From NCBI GenBank assembly GCA_017165825.1, contig CM029383.1:11205219-11269218 (forward strand): a DNA stretch of 64,000 nucleotides, read 5' to 3'. The translations under genes and the position numbers were made by a program. A model generated the notes under the pieces. That model was not told the origin of the DNA. It ran no database searches and saw nothing but the letters and a program-made list of their open reading frames with translations. The stretch is from Hepsetus odoe. Its lineage: Eukaryota; Chordata; Actinopteri; Characiformes; Hepsetidae. Every line of letters starts with the position of its first letter. The stretch's first letter is position 1. Shown here in pieces: positions 12,199-23,918 of this stretch.

Positions 12199-12268
<70 letters not shown>
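12199..12268. repeat. (TA)n microsatellite
   Basis: About 70 bp of uninterrupted TA between the two mariner-like copies. Confidence 0.95.
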
Positions 12269-12272
<4 letters not shown>

Positions 12273-12279
12273 CAGTATG

Positions 12280-12603
12280 TTGTTCCAAACATGACTGTGT
12301 TTCAACCTCCGTGTGACACTGATGATCATCAGCACCTGTTTGGTAAAACTGGTTGATCACAGACTATAATCCTACAAAATCCCTATTTCTTTAAGTGTAC
12401 CTAGAAGAACTGATGCTGGTTTGAGAAAGCAAAAGGTAAGTAACCAAATATTGATTTGATTTAGATTTTTTCTTTTGTTCGCTCACTTTGCATTTGTAAA
12501 TTGATCAAAATAAATAATCATTATTTATATTTCTGAAAGCATTCTTTGTTGCAGCATTTTTTCACACCTGCCTAAAACACATATGCCTTTGCACAGTACT
12601 GTA
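12280..12603 (-). mobile_element. Mariner/Tc1-type element, copy 2 (inverted partial)
   Basis: This is the near-exact complement of 11651-11968. It starts gttgttccaaacatgactgt and ends tttgcacagtactgta, and so forms a long inverted repeat with copy 1. Confidence 0.75.
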
Positions 12604-12605
12604 TA

Positions 12606-12606
<1 letters not shown>

Positions 12607-12655
<49 letters not shown>
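12607..12655. repeat. (TA)n microsatellite
   Basis: About 48 bp of TA. Confidence 0.95.
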
Positions 12656-12658
<3 letters not shown>

Positions 12659-12770
12659 TTCATTTTCTCAGCTCCTTATTCTAACTAGGTTTGCAGGTGG
12701 TGCTGGAACAAATCCCTCAGCGGAGGAACTCCCTGGGATGGGATGGTCACTAGTCCATTGCAGTAAACAC
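12656..12770 (-). mobile_element. LINE 3' tail fragment
   Basis: The minus strand carries actgcaatggactagtgacc and related wording of a fish LINE tail also seen at 13330-13390, 26080-26200, 40490-40570 and 60275-60413. Confidence 0.55.
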
Positions 12771-12774
12771 ACTT

Positions 12775-12776
<2 letters not shown>

Positions 12777-12834
<58 letters not shown>
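12777..12834. repeat. (CA)n microsatellite
   Basis: About 58 bp of CA repeats inside decayed LINE/SINE sequence. Confidence 0.95.
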
Positions 12835-12838
<4 letters not shown>

Positions 12839-12899
12839 GCAATTTAACATCCTTTTAACATCAACATCGAAGCAAAGGCTTCCTAAACACCAACAAACT

Positions 12900-12974
12900 T
12901 CTGGTCCGATATTTAAACCCATTGATTTCCGATCCTGGGGACTATTCCCTAACCACTAGGCCACCGCTGCCCCA
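12900..12974 (-). mobile_element. SINE type A head fragment
   Basis: The minus strand reads ggggcagcggtggcctagtg then tagggaatagtccc; body and tail are missing. A weaker head fragment is at 13095-13140. Confidence 0.6.
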
Positions 12975-13329
12975 CTGATGCTCTGAAGGTTGCTGTAAAA
13001 AGATCATATCAAAGAATTCTTAAGCAACCTCAGACCAATCAGAAACCTGCCATTCTTGAATAAAATATAAGAAAATTATGTTTTTTTCACATGTGTAAGC
13101 TTTTGGGCCCTAATCTCTAACCACTAGGTCACTGCTGCCTGATGGAGAAGCAACCTTTAGTTTCTATGCACTTAAACTTTGGATCACACTGTCAATAAAT
13201 ATCCATCAGATCACTACAGTTAGTAGTTTTAAAGAACAGACAAAATATTTTATTTAGCAGAGATTTCTGTGGATGTATTCTGTGTGGATTATAGTTTTCT
13301 TCAAGTTATAACTTACTCTGACCATTTTA

Positions 13330-13430
13330 TATACAGGGTGAAAGGCAGGGAAAAACTCTGGACAGGTAGCCAGTCCATTACAGGTCAGACAAAGAGACAA
13401 ATGTAAACACACACACACACACACACACCT
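13330..13430 (-). mobile_element. LINE 3' tail fragment with CA repeat
   Basis: On the minus strand: tgtaatggactggctacctg, cctgtccagag and gccttt-caccctgt wording; a CA run lies at 13406-13428. Confidence 0.5.
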
Positions 13431-14213
13431 AGGGAGCAATTTAGCATCAAATTTAGCAATTTACCACCTGACGTGCATGTTTTTGGACATAAATTCCACA
13501 TCCCGACATGCCTAAATTGGATAGAACTTGCCCCAAACCTCATGAAATGTAGGTTTAACCCTGTTTCTGTAGGCCTACTAGTGACAGATTGATTTTTTTC
13601 AATCACATGTAAGTAAGAAATAGCAACTGATTTTAAAGAAACCATGTGACTCAGATTTCAGATATATTAAGCTTGTATTAAATCACATTGAAGCTGGAGA
13701 CAGTGTTGCCATGATATGAACGAGACAACAAAAAAGCAGACAACAAGACATATATAAAAAGGTAATGAATATTGTCCCCATAAGACAGAAAAAACATGTT
13801 GCACAGACATTGTACATCAAATAAAATCACTTTGAAGTAATTCAGCATCTGTAAATATTGTACGCATATTCAGCAGGGCAGCTGATGTCCACAGAAACAT
13901 TTGACAAGTAAAATATAAAAGACTAAATTTATTTTTTTTAAATATACCCAAGAGCTCATGCTCACTTATAGCCTAAAGATAAAGAATGGCATTGTGAATA
14001 CATTCAAAACTGATATACATTCATATACTATAAAGTACATTCCATGGTAGATATATCAAAATGGCAAGTCAGCTTTTTAAATAATGTCAGTCACATTACA
14101 AACATCCATTTTATAGTGTCTGCTTCATAAAAAAAAAAACAAAACTAAGAAATTTTGTTAGGTGTATGTCAGAAATTTCAGAGGGTTTTTAGTGTAGGTC
14201 TGCAGGAAGAGCC

Positions 14214-14219
14214 TTTATT
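14214..14219 (-). terminator. Candidate polyadenylation signal for rxfp2
   Basis: On the minus strand an AATAAA lies about 530 bases past the rxfp2 stop codon. It is the first canonical hexamer I noticed downstream. No clear GU-rich element was identified, so this is only a candidate end for the 3' UTR (14214-14750). Confidence 0.3.
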
Positions 14220-14750
14220 TTTTTATTAATTCTTTTTCTCCTGCTTTATCAAATCTTCCTGTTTGTGTCCTGTACTGACTGTACTGTATTATCCATGTTG
14301 ATGGGGGAATCCAATATGACCCTATTCTCTGGGCTGTACATTATGAATGATATTTACCCATTTTTTAAGAAATAGAGTATTATGTTGTATTAGAAATATG
14401 TTCTTTAGCTGCTGTTGTATAAACACTTTAATGAAAGCTCCTCCTTAGTCTTACAGACTCACCACCACTCCTTCATCTTCAGCATTATTGTTGCTTGTGA
14501 GTTTACTTGGGAAGGCCAATGTCCTGTATCAGTGAGCCAGCAGGTGTGTGTATGTGCAGGATCGAACACTGAGAAGGTCAGAGGTTGTTGTTTGATGTAT
14601 GCTGCACTTGTCCTCCTGAGAAAGAAGGAGAATGTTCATGGGCCAAAAACACAAGCCAAACTTCCACCACTGTGAATTTGCAATACAGTCTCCACTTCCT
14701 TCAGGATCTTGACGAGGTTAAGGACCAGCCCGCTTTGACCCCGCCCTCCA

Positions 14751-15016
14751 TCACCTGTACCTTGCGTCCATTTCTGGCTCAGAGAGCCGGGGCACATAGA
14801 CCTTAGTGTGGAAGAATGTTTGCCTGGAAGAGTCCATATAGATGGTGGTGCTGGTGAGGCTCTTTCGATCCTTCATCAAGGCTGAGCTGCGCTGCCAGCG
14901 GCAAAGCAGCACTTCCACCTGCTCCCGGAAGAAGCTGGTGGTCAGCGTGTAAAGAATAGGGTTGAGGGCGCTGTTGATGGGCAAGACAAAGATCACCACC
15001 CAGGAGTTTATAGTCC
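14751..15016 (-). CDS. rxfp2: rxfp2 last coding exon: TM7 and cytoplasmic tail
   Basis: A 266-bp exon entering in phase 1 and ending in TGA at 14753-14751. It encodes TM7 with the NPxxY-type motif INSALNPILYTLTTSFF, then a tail of about 60 residues rich in Ser/Thr (for example KSLTSTTIYMDSS), which offers phosphorylation sites as in other RXFPs. Acceptor gtctcacag. Confidence 0.95.
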
Positions 15017-15321
15017 CTGTGAGACAGAAAAAGATATGCATTTAATAACAGAAAACTGCACTGGACTAGTCAGTTGGATCAGTAAAACCAAAAAAGAACA
15101 CTAATGCTGTAAGACTGTATGTGCAAAGCAGATTACAGCACTTGCAGACGTTGATCAGGATAGGATTCTCTGCTGTAGGTGGCAAATGTAAGGAATAAAT
15201 GTAGTAATGCAGGACTTCACTATATGGGTGCTGATCAGCAGAAAGAAAACATTGGATGTCACTGATGTATTTTTTGCTAAATAGATCTTTTCAAAATTGA
15301 AGTTGATATAATTATTGTGTA

Positions 15322-15352
15322 CGTGTGTGTGTGTGTGTGTGTGCGTGTGTGT
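15322..15352. repeat. (GT)n microsatellite
   Basis: Short interrupted GT run in the last rxfp2 intron. Confidence 0.9.
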
Positions 15353-15416
15353 TTGAGTGTTTGTGTGTATTTTGCGTATCTTTGAACTTCATTACTTAAT
15401 TGCCTTACATATTAAG

Positions 15417-15657
15417 TGAAAGAAAAAAGTGAAAATTACTATTTCATGTCATTGTGAAACACGGCACAGCACAGTGAGCCACAACAAAATTCAACCTCTG
15501 CTTTTTACCCATACACACCGTTAAGCAGGGGGCAGCGATTTAAAGTGCCCCCTGTACCTAGCTCAAGGGAACCTCAGGGCAACCATCTGGTCTGGGATTC
15601 AAACCCACAACCTTCTGATCCTGGGGCCGACGCCGTAACCACTAGGCCCACCGCCCA
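15417..15657 (-). mobile_element. SINE type A in the last rxfp2 intron
   Basis: Near full length on the minus strand: head ggcctagtggttacggcgtc, B-box wording gggtttgaatccc, body, and the tail toward 15417. Confidence 0.75.
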
Positions 15658-16338
15658 ACACAGTTAAACTCACTTAGCTAGGATTAAACATGAACAAACA
15701 GTTCATGGTCAAACTGAAACACATGATGCTTGGTGAAGTTTAGTTGCTGATGTAATGGGAATTTTTTTCCACTGTTCCAAAAAAACGAAAAGTGAAATAA
15801 GAAAAAACGAAAAGTGAATGAATAAGAGACAGCAGACAACTGGTGATGACAGCAAAATAAACATTTAAAATGATGTCTATAGGTGACAGGATTAGGCTCA
15901 GAAAAAGATTAAATGTAAAAACAGGTAATACCAGGTGCTCTTTAACCCCTAAACTGTGATCTGCTTCCTTATAACAGGACACCACTGATGGGATGCAGTG
16001 TAATTTTGACCCCTTTGGCTTTTCAAAGGAGCATAACAGAAGTTGGCTTGTCCATGAAATATCTTAAAAATGACTAAATAATATGTCTGTTTTCAGTATG
16101 TTTATAATTAGAGTTAGTAGAAAAATAGAAAGTATTTCTCAAGATGCAATGTTCACTTTTCACTGCTCTGCTTTTTCCTCTTAAATCTAACAGTCATTAA
16201 GCTCTTAAGGGATGATGTGTGTTCCATGCATTAGGTTGCAATAGGATTTGTTCTTTTTAGGGATATGAAGACAAAACAGCCTGTGACATTTTCTCTTAAA
16301 GGAATGAACTTGAACAAAGCAATATGAAAAATTCTCTC

Positions 16339-16343
<5 letters not shown>

Positions 16344-16379
<36 letters not shown>
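16344..16379. repeat. (CA)n microsatellite
   Basis: 36 bp of CA about 40 bp beyond the donor of the TM5-TM6 exon. Confidence 0.95.
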
Positions 16380-16381
<2 letters not shown>

Positions 16382-16420
16382 GCTTAACAGGTCAAAACCA
16401 ACTGTAATTATTTTACTTAC

Positions 16421-16639
16421 CTGGTATTTCCACCTCCATTAGGGAGAGTGTTTTGACCAGGAAGATGGGAATCCAGCAGAGGGCATCAGAGAACACAATG
16501 AAGAAGAAGCGATTGGCCACAGCCACATCTTTGTGCAGGCGGGTGCGCAGGTCTGTGGCGTTGATGCCCGTCTTGTATATAGAGCAGAACATACTGGAGT
16601 AGCAGAAAACAATAACTAGGAATGCCAGCAGGTTCAGTC
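16421..16639 (-). CDS. rxfp2: rxfp2 exon: TM5, loop 3 and TM6
   Basis: A 219-bp exon, phase 1-1. It encodes TM5 (LNLLAFLVIVFCYSSMF), a basic third intracellular loop (LRTRLHKDVAVANRF), and TM6 with the CWxP-type motif SDALCWIPIFLVK, ending EVEIP. Acceptor catcaacag, donor GTAAGT. A CA microsatellite lies just beyond the donor. Confidence 0.95.
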
Positions 16640-17062
16640 CTGTTGATGGATAAAGCTACAGTGAGGTACATTCATCACCCAGTTATATAAGGCAATTTTC
16701 CATGATTGCTTATCTAAACATTAAATCACGTCAACCAAGTGGTTGTTGTTGTTCAAATTGTATCAGAAATGATAATTAAAGTGACTCAAAAGCTATAAAA
16801 TAAATAAATAAACACATAAACCATCATGAATACATTTTCTAAATCTTTTAAATAGTTGTAGTACTAGTACTAGTAAATTAGTCTGTGTGGTGATGTTTAT
16901 ACATTTCTTATTTTCTACATAGAGTATTTGGACAGCTTTATGTATATGTTTATATATAAACATCATGAAATACCTCACATCGTGAGCCATATTAGCCTTT
17001 CAAAGCCATATTAGCCTTTCATATTAATTTAATCCGAACCTTGATTGGAAATTGAAAATCAC

Positions 17063-17473
17063 CTAGGAATATTCCTGTTGAATATCCTCTGGCAGTGGGC
17101 TTCTCCAGCCTGTCAGAGTGCAGAGGGAAGCAAACTCCATTCCGGCCATAATAATTGCCAAATAAGTCTTCACTGAGCAGAGGCACAGCAGCTATGAGGA
17201 ATCCCAGAAGCCAGATGGAAGCCAGCACCAGTCCTGTCTGCAGTTTGCCTGGACGCAGGTGGCTGAAGGGAAACACGATTACCAGGAACTTCTCCAGAGT
17301 CAAGTATGCAAGCAGAAGCACAGATACCTCAGAGGACAGCATGGCAAGAAAGCCGATAGTACGGCATTCCACACTCTCCATCCACAGCAGAGCATTGCGG
17401 TTGTACTCCCCACGAAACTTCACATCAAACACTCCCAGAAAGAACAAATAAACCCCCATCAGGCAGTCTGCAC
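17063..17473 (-). CDS. rxfp2: rxfp2 exon: TM2 to start of TM5
   Basis: A 411-bp exon, phase 1-1, starting CADCLMGVYLFFLGVFD (TM2). It covers extracellular loop 1 and the TM3 cysteine (ESVECRTIGFLAMLSSEVS), the stretch LTLEKFLVIVFPF in place of a classical DRY, TM4 (SIWLLGFLIAAVPLL), and loop 2 with NGVCFPLHSDR, whose Cys pairs with TM3. It ends at GIFLG, the start of TM5. Acceptor ttcctgcag, donor GTGATT. The donor is the weakest of the gene but is required by phase. Confidence 0.95.
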
Positions 17474-17760
17474 CTGCAGGAAAATAAAAAAAATACTGAG
17501 AACAGATGATCTTTATAGATGATCTGAATAGTTTCAGATCACAGAATAAAGTGTAGAGTACCGAAGCATTTCCAAAATAAAGAAATCATTAAACCTGATT
17601 TTATGTAGGTTTAATGACAGGGAAAATGTGTTGCCATGCACTGCTCTTTAACCTACCATCTGGTAGCACCAAAGTATGCAAATGAACCATTGCAAAAGGA
17701 CTGTCATGAATAATAAAACAACAGCAATTGCTCTAACACATTGCTTTTATTGTAACACAT

Positions 17761-17785
17761 TGATTTTTTATCAATAATCTGATAG
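17761..17785. repeat. Target-site duplication, left copy
   Basis: A 25-bp sequence beginning tgattttttatcaataatct, repeated identically at 19019-19043 on the far side of the LINE insertion. Confidence 0.85.
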
Positions 17786-19018
17786 TAGAGCTGGGCGGTG
17801 GCCGAAAACGGGGGCCTTGGCGGTCCGATCCTCGGCTGCAGAAGCTGGCTCTAGGGACGTGGAATGTCACCTCTCTGGTGGGGAAGGAGCCTGAGCTAGT
17901 GCGCGAGGTTGAGCAGTTCCAGCTAGATATAGTTGGACTCACCTCGACGCACAGCTTGGACTCTGGAACCAGTCTCCTTGAGAGGGGCTGGACTCTTTTC
18001 CACTCTGGAGTTGCCACCGGTGAGAGGCGCCGAGCAGGTGTGGGCATACTTATTGCCCCACGGCTTGGCGCCAGTACATTGGGGTTTACCCCTGTAGATG
18101 AGAGGGTGGCGGCCCTCCGCCTTCGGGTCGGGGGACGGGTCCTTAGTGTTGTCTGCGCTTATGCGCCAAACAGCATTCTGGACTACCCACCCTTTCTGGG
18201 GTCTCTGGAGGGGGCGCTAGAGAGCGTCCCTCCTGGTGACTCTATCGTTCTGCTGGGGGACTTCAATGCTCACGTGGGTAATGACAGTGACACCTGGAAG
18301 GGCGTAATTGGGAGGAATGGCCCCCCCGATCTGAACCAGAGCGGTGTTTGGTTATTGGACTTTTGTGCTCATCACGGATTGTCCATAACGAACACCATGT
18401 TCAGGCATAAGGATGTCCACATGTGCACCTGGCACCAGGACACCCTAGGCCGCAGTTCAATGATCGACTTTGTGGTTGTGTCATCGGACTTGCGGCCCCA
18501 TGTCTTGGACACTCGGGTAAAGAGAGGGGCGGAGCTGTCAACCGACCATCACCTGGTGGTGAGTTGGCTTCGTTGGTGGGGGAGGATGCCGGTCAGACCT
18601 GGTAGGCCCAAACGTATCGTGAGGGTCTGCTGGGAACGTCTGGCAGAGTCCCCTGTCAGGACAAGCTTCAACTCCCACCTCCGTCAAAGCTTTAACCACG
18701 TCCCGGGGGAGGTGGGGGATATTGAGTCTGAATGGACCTTGTTCCGCACCTCCATTGTCAAGGCGGCTGACCGGAGCTGTGGCCGGGAGGTGGTCGGTGC
18801 CTGTCGCGGTGGCAACCCTAGAACCCGTTGGTGGACACCAGCGGTGAGGGACACGCTGGAGAGACTATGTCTCTCGGCTGGCCTGGGAACGCCTTGGGAT
18901 CCGCCCGGAGGAGCTGGAAGAAGTGGCCGGAGAGAGGGAAGTCTGGGCATCCCTGCTGGAGCTGCTGCCCCCGCGACCCGACCTCGGATAAGCGGGAGAA
19001 AATGGATGGATGGATGGA
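17786..19018 (+). mobile_element. Internally deleted non-LTR retrotransposon (LINE) insertion
   Basis: A GC-rich 1.23-kb insert flanked by a perfect 25-bp target duplication. One open frame begins in the first 50 bases and includes APE-endonuclease motifs: LGTWNVTSLVGKEPELV, LLGDFNAHVGN (catalytic Asp-Asn pair), SMIDFVVVSSD and the final STDHHLVV (Asp-His). At about 18840 the frame passes directly into sequence that normally ends the element (RLAWERLGIPPEELEEV-like wording, read out of frame), then ccgcgacccg and a ggatggatgg tail. The reverse transcriptase is missing. It lies antisense in an rxfp2 intron. The intact duplication suggests a recent insertion of a deleted source copy. Confidence 0.88.
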
Positions 19019-19035
19019 TGATTTTTTATCAATAA
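17800..19035 (+). pseudogene. LINE endonuclease ORF fragment
   Basis: An open frame of about 400 codons with no in-frame ATG near its start. It covers essentially the whole APE endonuclease domain plus the linker (GNPRTRWWTPAVRDTLERL), then an aberrant GC-rich C-terminus made by the deletion junction. It encodes nicking activity at most and has no reverse transcriptase. The motif usually written as Glu-Thr-His is TSTHS here, which I recall as normal for this family. Confidence 0.8.
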
Positions 19036-19043
19036 TCTGATAG
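19019..19043. repeat. Target-site duplication, right copy
   Basis: Identical 25-bp partner of 17761-17785; its first bases overlap the ggatggatg tail. Confidence 0.85.
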
Positions 19044-21200
19044 TTGGAGCTAATTTCATCTGATTGCTTAAGATTGGTGCTAAATTCACACATAAAATAC
19101 ACTAATTCAGAGTTTTATTCACTTTCTGGTTATTGGCTGGTTATTGGCAGAAAAGTTACATTTAGGTATCGATTGATTTTGTCAGGATCGGGTCAGGTTT
19201 AAAACGTTAACCTAAAGTGTCGAGGTCCAGGTTTGAAAGTTCCGAGGCTACATTATGGCTCAGAGTAACATTTCCAACCAAATATAGGCTCTAATTCTAT
19301 TGGATCATGAATGTTTGTTACTATTAATCACTTATAATATTTATAATATACACTTATAAAATATTTATTCTGAGAAACAGAAACAACTAAACCTGCTTAA
19401 AACACATTAATCCCATTACTAGGTGACATGAATATAATAAACAAAATTCATGCGTAGCAGCTTTTCCTTTTTTCTCCTGTCAGTACTTGGTTTTGAGATT
19501 AGTTCAGCGTAAAAAATAAACATACATTTTCTGACTGGCCTGAAGCTAAGGTAGAATTGAAGTCTGTGCCCTCATACTCTTCATCATTTGGTCAAGCCAC
19601 TCAAACAGCCCCAAGTTCTGGAGAATCTCAGCTTGACACTAGCTCAACTTTATAAGGAAGATATATCTCTGAACCAGTGGGTTTCTCTTTGACTTCCATT
19701 CTTTGCTTGCTTTACTGCTTCACTGACTTGAGTAAACCATATAATATGCATGTAAACCCAAAGCTATTCCACCAAAACCAAATACAAGGCTGTGTTGATT
19801 TTTGCATTCTGTTTTCAAAAGTAAATTCATTTATATTTGAAACAAATTTTGTAACATGGGATTACTAAATTGTTATGTCTATTAGCTCCTAGAGATCCCA
19901 CTTTTCACATTCAGCTATTATGCCCAGATAAACAAACTCTGAATTTGGATTATCCTGCTGTGGAGACGTTTATTACTGGGGTATAAGTGTTGGCAGCTCA
20001 GCATGAGCCATAATTATATAACTGGCTTGTTCTGCCTGAAAGAGCTGAGGCCAGACAACCCATTCAAAATTCACTTTCCTAAATTCACCCTCATAGTCTG
20101 AAAATGTACTGAAAATGTAATTTGTCAGATTCTAAACCTAATTAAATTCAAAGAATCATTCATTTGTTTCCATTTATTTGATTTAATCTATGAAAAATGC
20201 TCAAACCAACTATTTAAAACCACCAAGGCGATTCCTTTGCAAACTCCTGCTACAATGGCAAGCAATTATCCCTGTTTTTAAAATTCCCAATGACACAAAA
20301 CCTGAAGGGATGGGCACTCCATTTCTTAACAAACAGCCCGTGTCTATTTTGCAGTTTCACGGATCACAGGATACCTGGCTTGGGGAACTGTGTAAGAGGA
20401 AAGAGTTGCAGATTAAAGAAACTCTGCAACTGGATCCAATGTACTAGGACTTTTGTGTCAGTTTAAGGTAAAATTGCACACATTGTTCCTGCATTGTTCC
20501 TAAACACAGTTTGCAGGCTAAATCATTATATGTGATGTTAAATATGCTGCTGTTTATACATATTACTTGATTTAGAAAAGTTCTAGCAGTGGCTGGTTTT
20601 GCTTTAATTATTTTAAGGTCACCGACAAGAAAAAAACAAAATTAATGATAAAAAAAACTAAAAACAAATCATACAAACTAAAGCAAAATGAAAGTCATGA
20701 ACTGAAGAAAAGTTATGTGGCAAAACCCTATTTGTTTATTTAAGATGGCTAAAATAGTTCTCTGAAGTGAATCTTTATTGTAATTATAAAATTTAACCTT
20801 TAAACATTGGAATAAAATAACTTTCTTCTGGCTCTTGGTGCAATATACAGCATCAGCCATTACACATGACTAAATAAAATACAGAAATGGGACAGAGTAA
20901 ATAAATATAGAGCATATAGGAAATATAGAGCATGAAAAATGAGCATGAAAAGAATATGCAATATCGGAAATAATATATACAATAAATTCACTGAATTTTA
21001 GATACACATGGTGCTAATGATAAATAAAAAAAACACTATAAGGAAGGCAAATCTTCAGCTGGTCACAAAAGCAGCACCTGTGAGCAGGAACTAGTGAAAC
21101 TGTAAATAGTAAACTTTCAAGAAAACTAAGTTGAAACTAAAGTTATGCTAAGCATCATTTAAAATTCTTAGTGTAAAAATCAATTGCAGTAAAAATCAAT
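19044..21200. other. Intronic DNA of rxfp2, nothing recognised
   Basis: AT-rich, with only short chance ORFs and no repeat family that I can name. Confidence 0.4.
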
Positions 21201-21211
21201 TGCAGTGATTT

Positions 21212-21720
21212 TTAATCATGGTTTATCAGTCCAGATGCAAGAGTGTGTTCAAGCTTACTGTCTGAGAAAATACGTTTTTGCAGGATGAAAGTTGAGGTAG
21301 ATAAACAGATGCTCTGGTACCTTTTGTCAGACAGCAAGAGGGTGAAGTGTGCATGAGAGATATGGGAGGGGTCGTTTACAATGCTACTGGCCTGGCATGG
21401 TGACAGGTGTGGTAGGAGGTGCTGCTGGTGAGTAGAGATACCCTGATGATCTCGCCATCTGCTAAGGAGCCCTACAAACTGAGATGGTGCAGTTTCTACA
21501 CCAGACAATAACACGGCTGTCAGGATGCTGTCTATTGTTCCCAAGTAGAAACTAATGAAAATGGAAAGAAAGGGTTTTTCTTTCATTATCTTCCACAGGA
21601 AGTTCTTTGCTAGGCAGGGGATGTTGAGGGTCCATGTTACATTTTCAACTCTCTCCAATGCTAATCTATTAACGCACAGTGGACAGTTCCCCATAAAGCC
21701 ATCTTTCTTTTTTTTAAATC
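21212..21720 (-). mobile_element. LINE reverse-transcriptase C-terminal fragment (L2/CR1-like)
   Basis: A 160-codon open frame on the minus strand keeps the degraded signature of the C-terminal region of fish LINE ORF2: FYLGTIDSILTAV, then SSIVNDPSHISHAHFTLLLS and DKRYQSI (family wording DPSHP...LFTLLPSGKRYRSI). It is a relic rather than a host gene. Confidence 0.65.
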
Positions 21721-22221
21721 AAAATTATTCATTTTTTATTAGTAGTATTCCTACACTAGTCTGCAAGTCATGCTACCTTCTCCCGCTTTGCTGACTTGCT
21801 ATTTCAGTGGAATACTCCAGATAAGTTTAGTGAGTTCTTAGTTAACAATTGTTGAAGTTGAGCAGATCTCTGCTTTGTTTCTAGCACGTTTTAAATATCA
21901 GATATTCTAGTCTCAAATAGTTAAACATGTAAATGATTTCTTCTGAAGTAAGCAAGAGATTAGGTTAAAAATTGCTGCAGCACTTTTAAAGATTTAAAGA
22001 GCCATCCACTAAAAACCTCAAAGACATTATTTTCTGAGATGCATCAAGAATCTTTGAAAGTGACTATTTTTCGTTAAGTGTAAGTAAAAAATATATGCAT
22101 TCTTCAACAAGAATACAGTTTCATACGAACACAGTCTAAAAGGCAAATGAAACATACAATTTGTGTCTTACTGGTTATTGATCCATATCTGCAGAAGGAA
22201 CCAGTACACTTAATTGTTTCT

Positions 22222-22434
22222 TTTACATTTACATTTACAGCATTTAGCAGACGCTCTTGTTCAGAGTGACTTACAGGTCCTACTTACAGGGACAGTCCCC
22301 CTGGAGCAACTCGGGGTTAAGGGTCTTGCTCAGGGACCCAGTAGTGGTAGTGCTAGAGGTGGGATTTGAACCTGGGACCTCTTGAGCAATTGGTCTATAG
22401 GCAAGTACCCTACCACTAGACCACCACCACCCCC
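22222..22434 (-). mobile_element. SINE type B, near full length
   Basis: The minus-strand head ggtggtctagtggtagggta has a tRNA-like A box, then ccaggttcaaatcccacctc (B box), a body with tcttaaccccgagttgctcc, and a tail that ends in (taaatg)-like repeats. Confidence 0.8.
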
Positions 22435-22591
22435 TTTTCTTTCAAGACTTTGGCCCAAATGAATGGATTTCATTTTCCTTGGCAAGGCAGCTAACACTAC
22501 CATACATGATTGCCTACTACTGAGGTAGAGGATTTTGTGAGGCTGTGTTGTGCAACAGCATCAGCTCTGCTTTGTGTATGTGCACACTTAC

Positions 22592-22821
22592 AGCATAGAA
22601 CTTTGATGCACACTGCATGAAGGTTGTTCTCAGCACGAATACATGACCGCATTCCAATGACAAAGAGGTTTCCGAAGCAGGTGATGAAGGCCATGACCCA
22701 CACAGACACACTCAGCACCGTGTTGGCAAGCAGGTCCTCAAATGAAGAGATGCCATCAGTGTTGGGCTTGCACTTGCGAACATGAGGGGCGTAAGAACAA
22801 TACTGGAAATCCTTAAAGTAT
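22592..22821 (-). CDS. rxfp2: rxfp2 exon: hinge, TM1 and start of TM2
   Basis: A 230-bp exon, phase 2 in and phase 1 out. It begins YFKDFQYCSYAPHVRKC, the cysteine-rich hinge, passes through DGISSFEDLLAN, then TM1 (VWVMAFITCFGNLFVIGMRS), and runs into TM2 with IKVLC. Acceptor gttctccag, donor GTAAGT. The hinge cysteines are those that tether the ectodomain to the helix bundle in this family. Confidence 0.95.
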
Positions 22822-23918
22822 CTGGAGAACATTAGGGGAAGGACAACATAATTCTACTTACACCACTTACTGGCATATCATTTCTGTTTCGGCCTGGATG
22901 AGGAATCTGCCTGGGTGATTATAATGATGCTATCCACTACGCTATCTAAACATCATTGATAAAGGCTTTAAGTTTCACAAGCAAAGAACAAGTTTCTAAG
23001 TAGGTCTGTGCCTGGTAAAGGCTAGTCTACTAACAGCTCCACTGCCTCATTTACCTCTGGTTTAAAAAATTACACATTTACTGACTTATTTCATGCAAAC
23101 AATAAGAAAGATTCCCACACATGAACATAAATGAACTCATAAACATGTAGGTTGATGTCCCACATGCTAAAGAAAGTCCTATGTTTGACTGTAGGTTCTT
23201 TCAGTAATGTTTCTGTACTTTATGTACTGTCCCCGTCAAGATTCATTTGTTTGGTATTTGTTTCTACATAGAAATCTACATTTTAACTTGCATAGAAAAT
23301 AGCAGCTTTTGTGTCAGATGACCACATTTTTCAAGCGAGCAAATGTTTAGCAACATGAGAGTCTGACAGGTGTTTGTTGTTTCACAGATGCATCCTGTTG
23401 TAATGATTGTTTAAACTATAAATAACTCTTGATATTTACCCTAAGTTTCAGTTTTGAATTTCCTGTGTGAAGACATTTGTTGATAAAATTGGAAAACAAA
23501 CATGAAGAACAGGGAGCTGTCTATGAGGGAAAGGTATGTCATTTTGAAGCTGAGATAAAAGAGGAAATCCCTAAAAGCATTTCACAAACATTGGGCAGCA
23601 CAGCTATTAGAAATGTCCTAAATAAGATGGAATCCACTGGTGCAACAGACACTGGGTTGCAGGCTTGATGCACTTAAGTTAAGCAAGGAACATGTAACCA
23701 AATATGTGCTGTTTATTTTCATTTACTTTAAAACTTTCTGTTCCAATACGTTTGCTCACTTGAAATCTAGCTGTCAATAAAAATAAAAAGCTAAAATTCA
23801 ATCTCATATTCATCTAATGATCTCAAAACAAAATGTCTTTTTTGTTAGCAACAACAATTATTTTGGAGCAAAAATAAAATACAAAATGGCAGCAAAAAAC
23901 ATGGTCAGTGATACAGAA

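Noticed and set aside
12133..12959. Open frames rich in Ile-Tyr, His-Thr or Cys-Val
   Set aside because: Products of TA and CA microsatellites.
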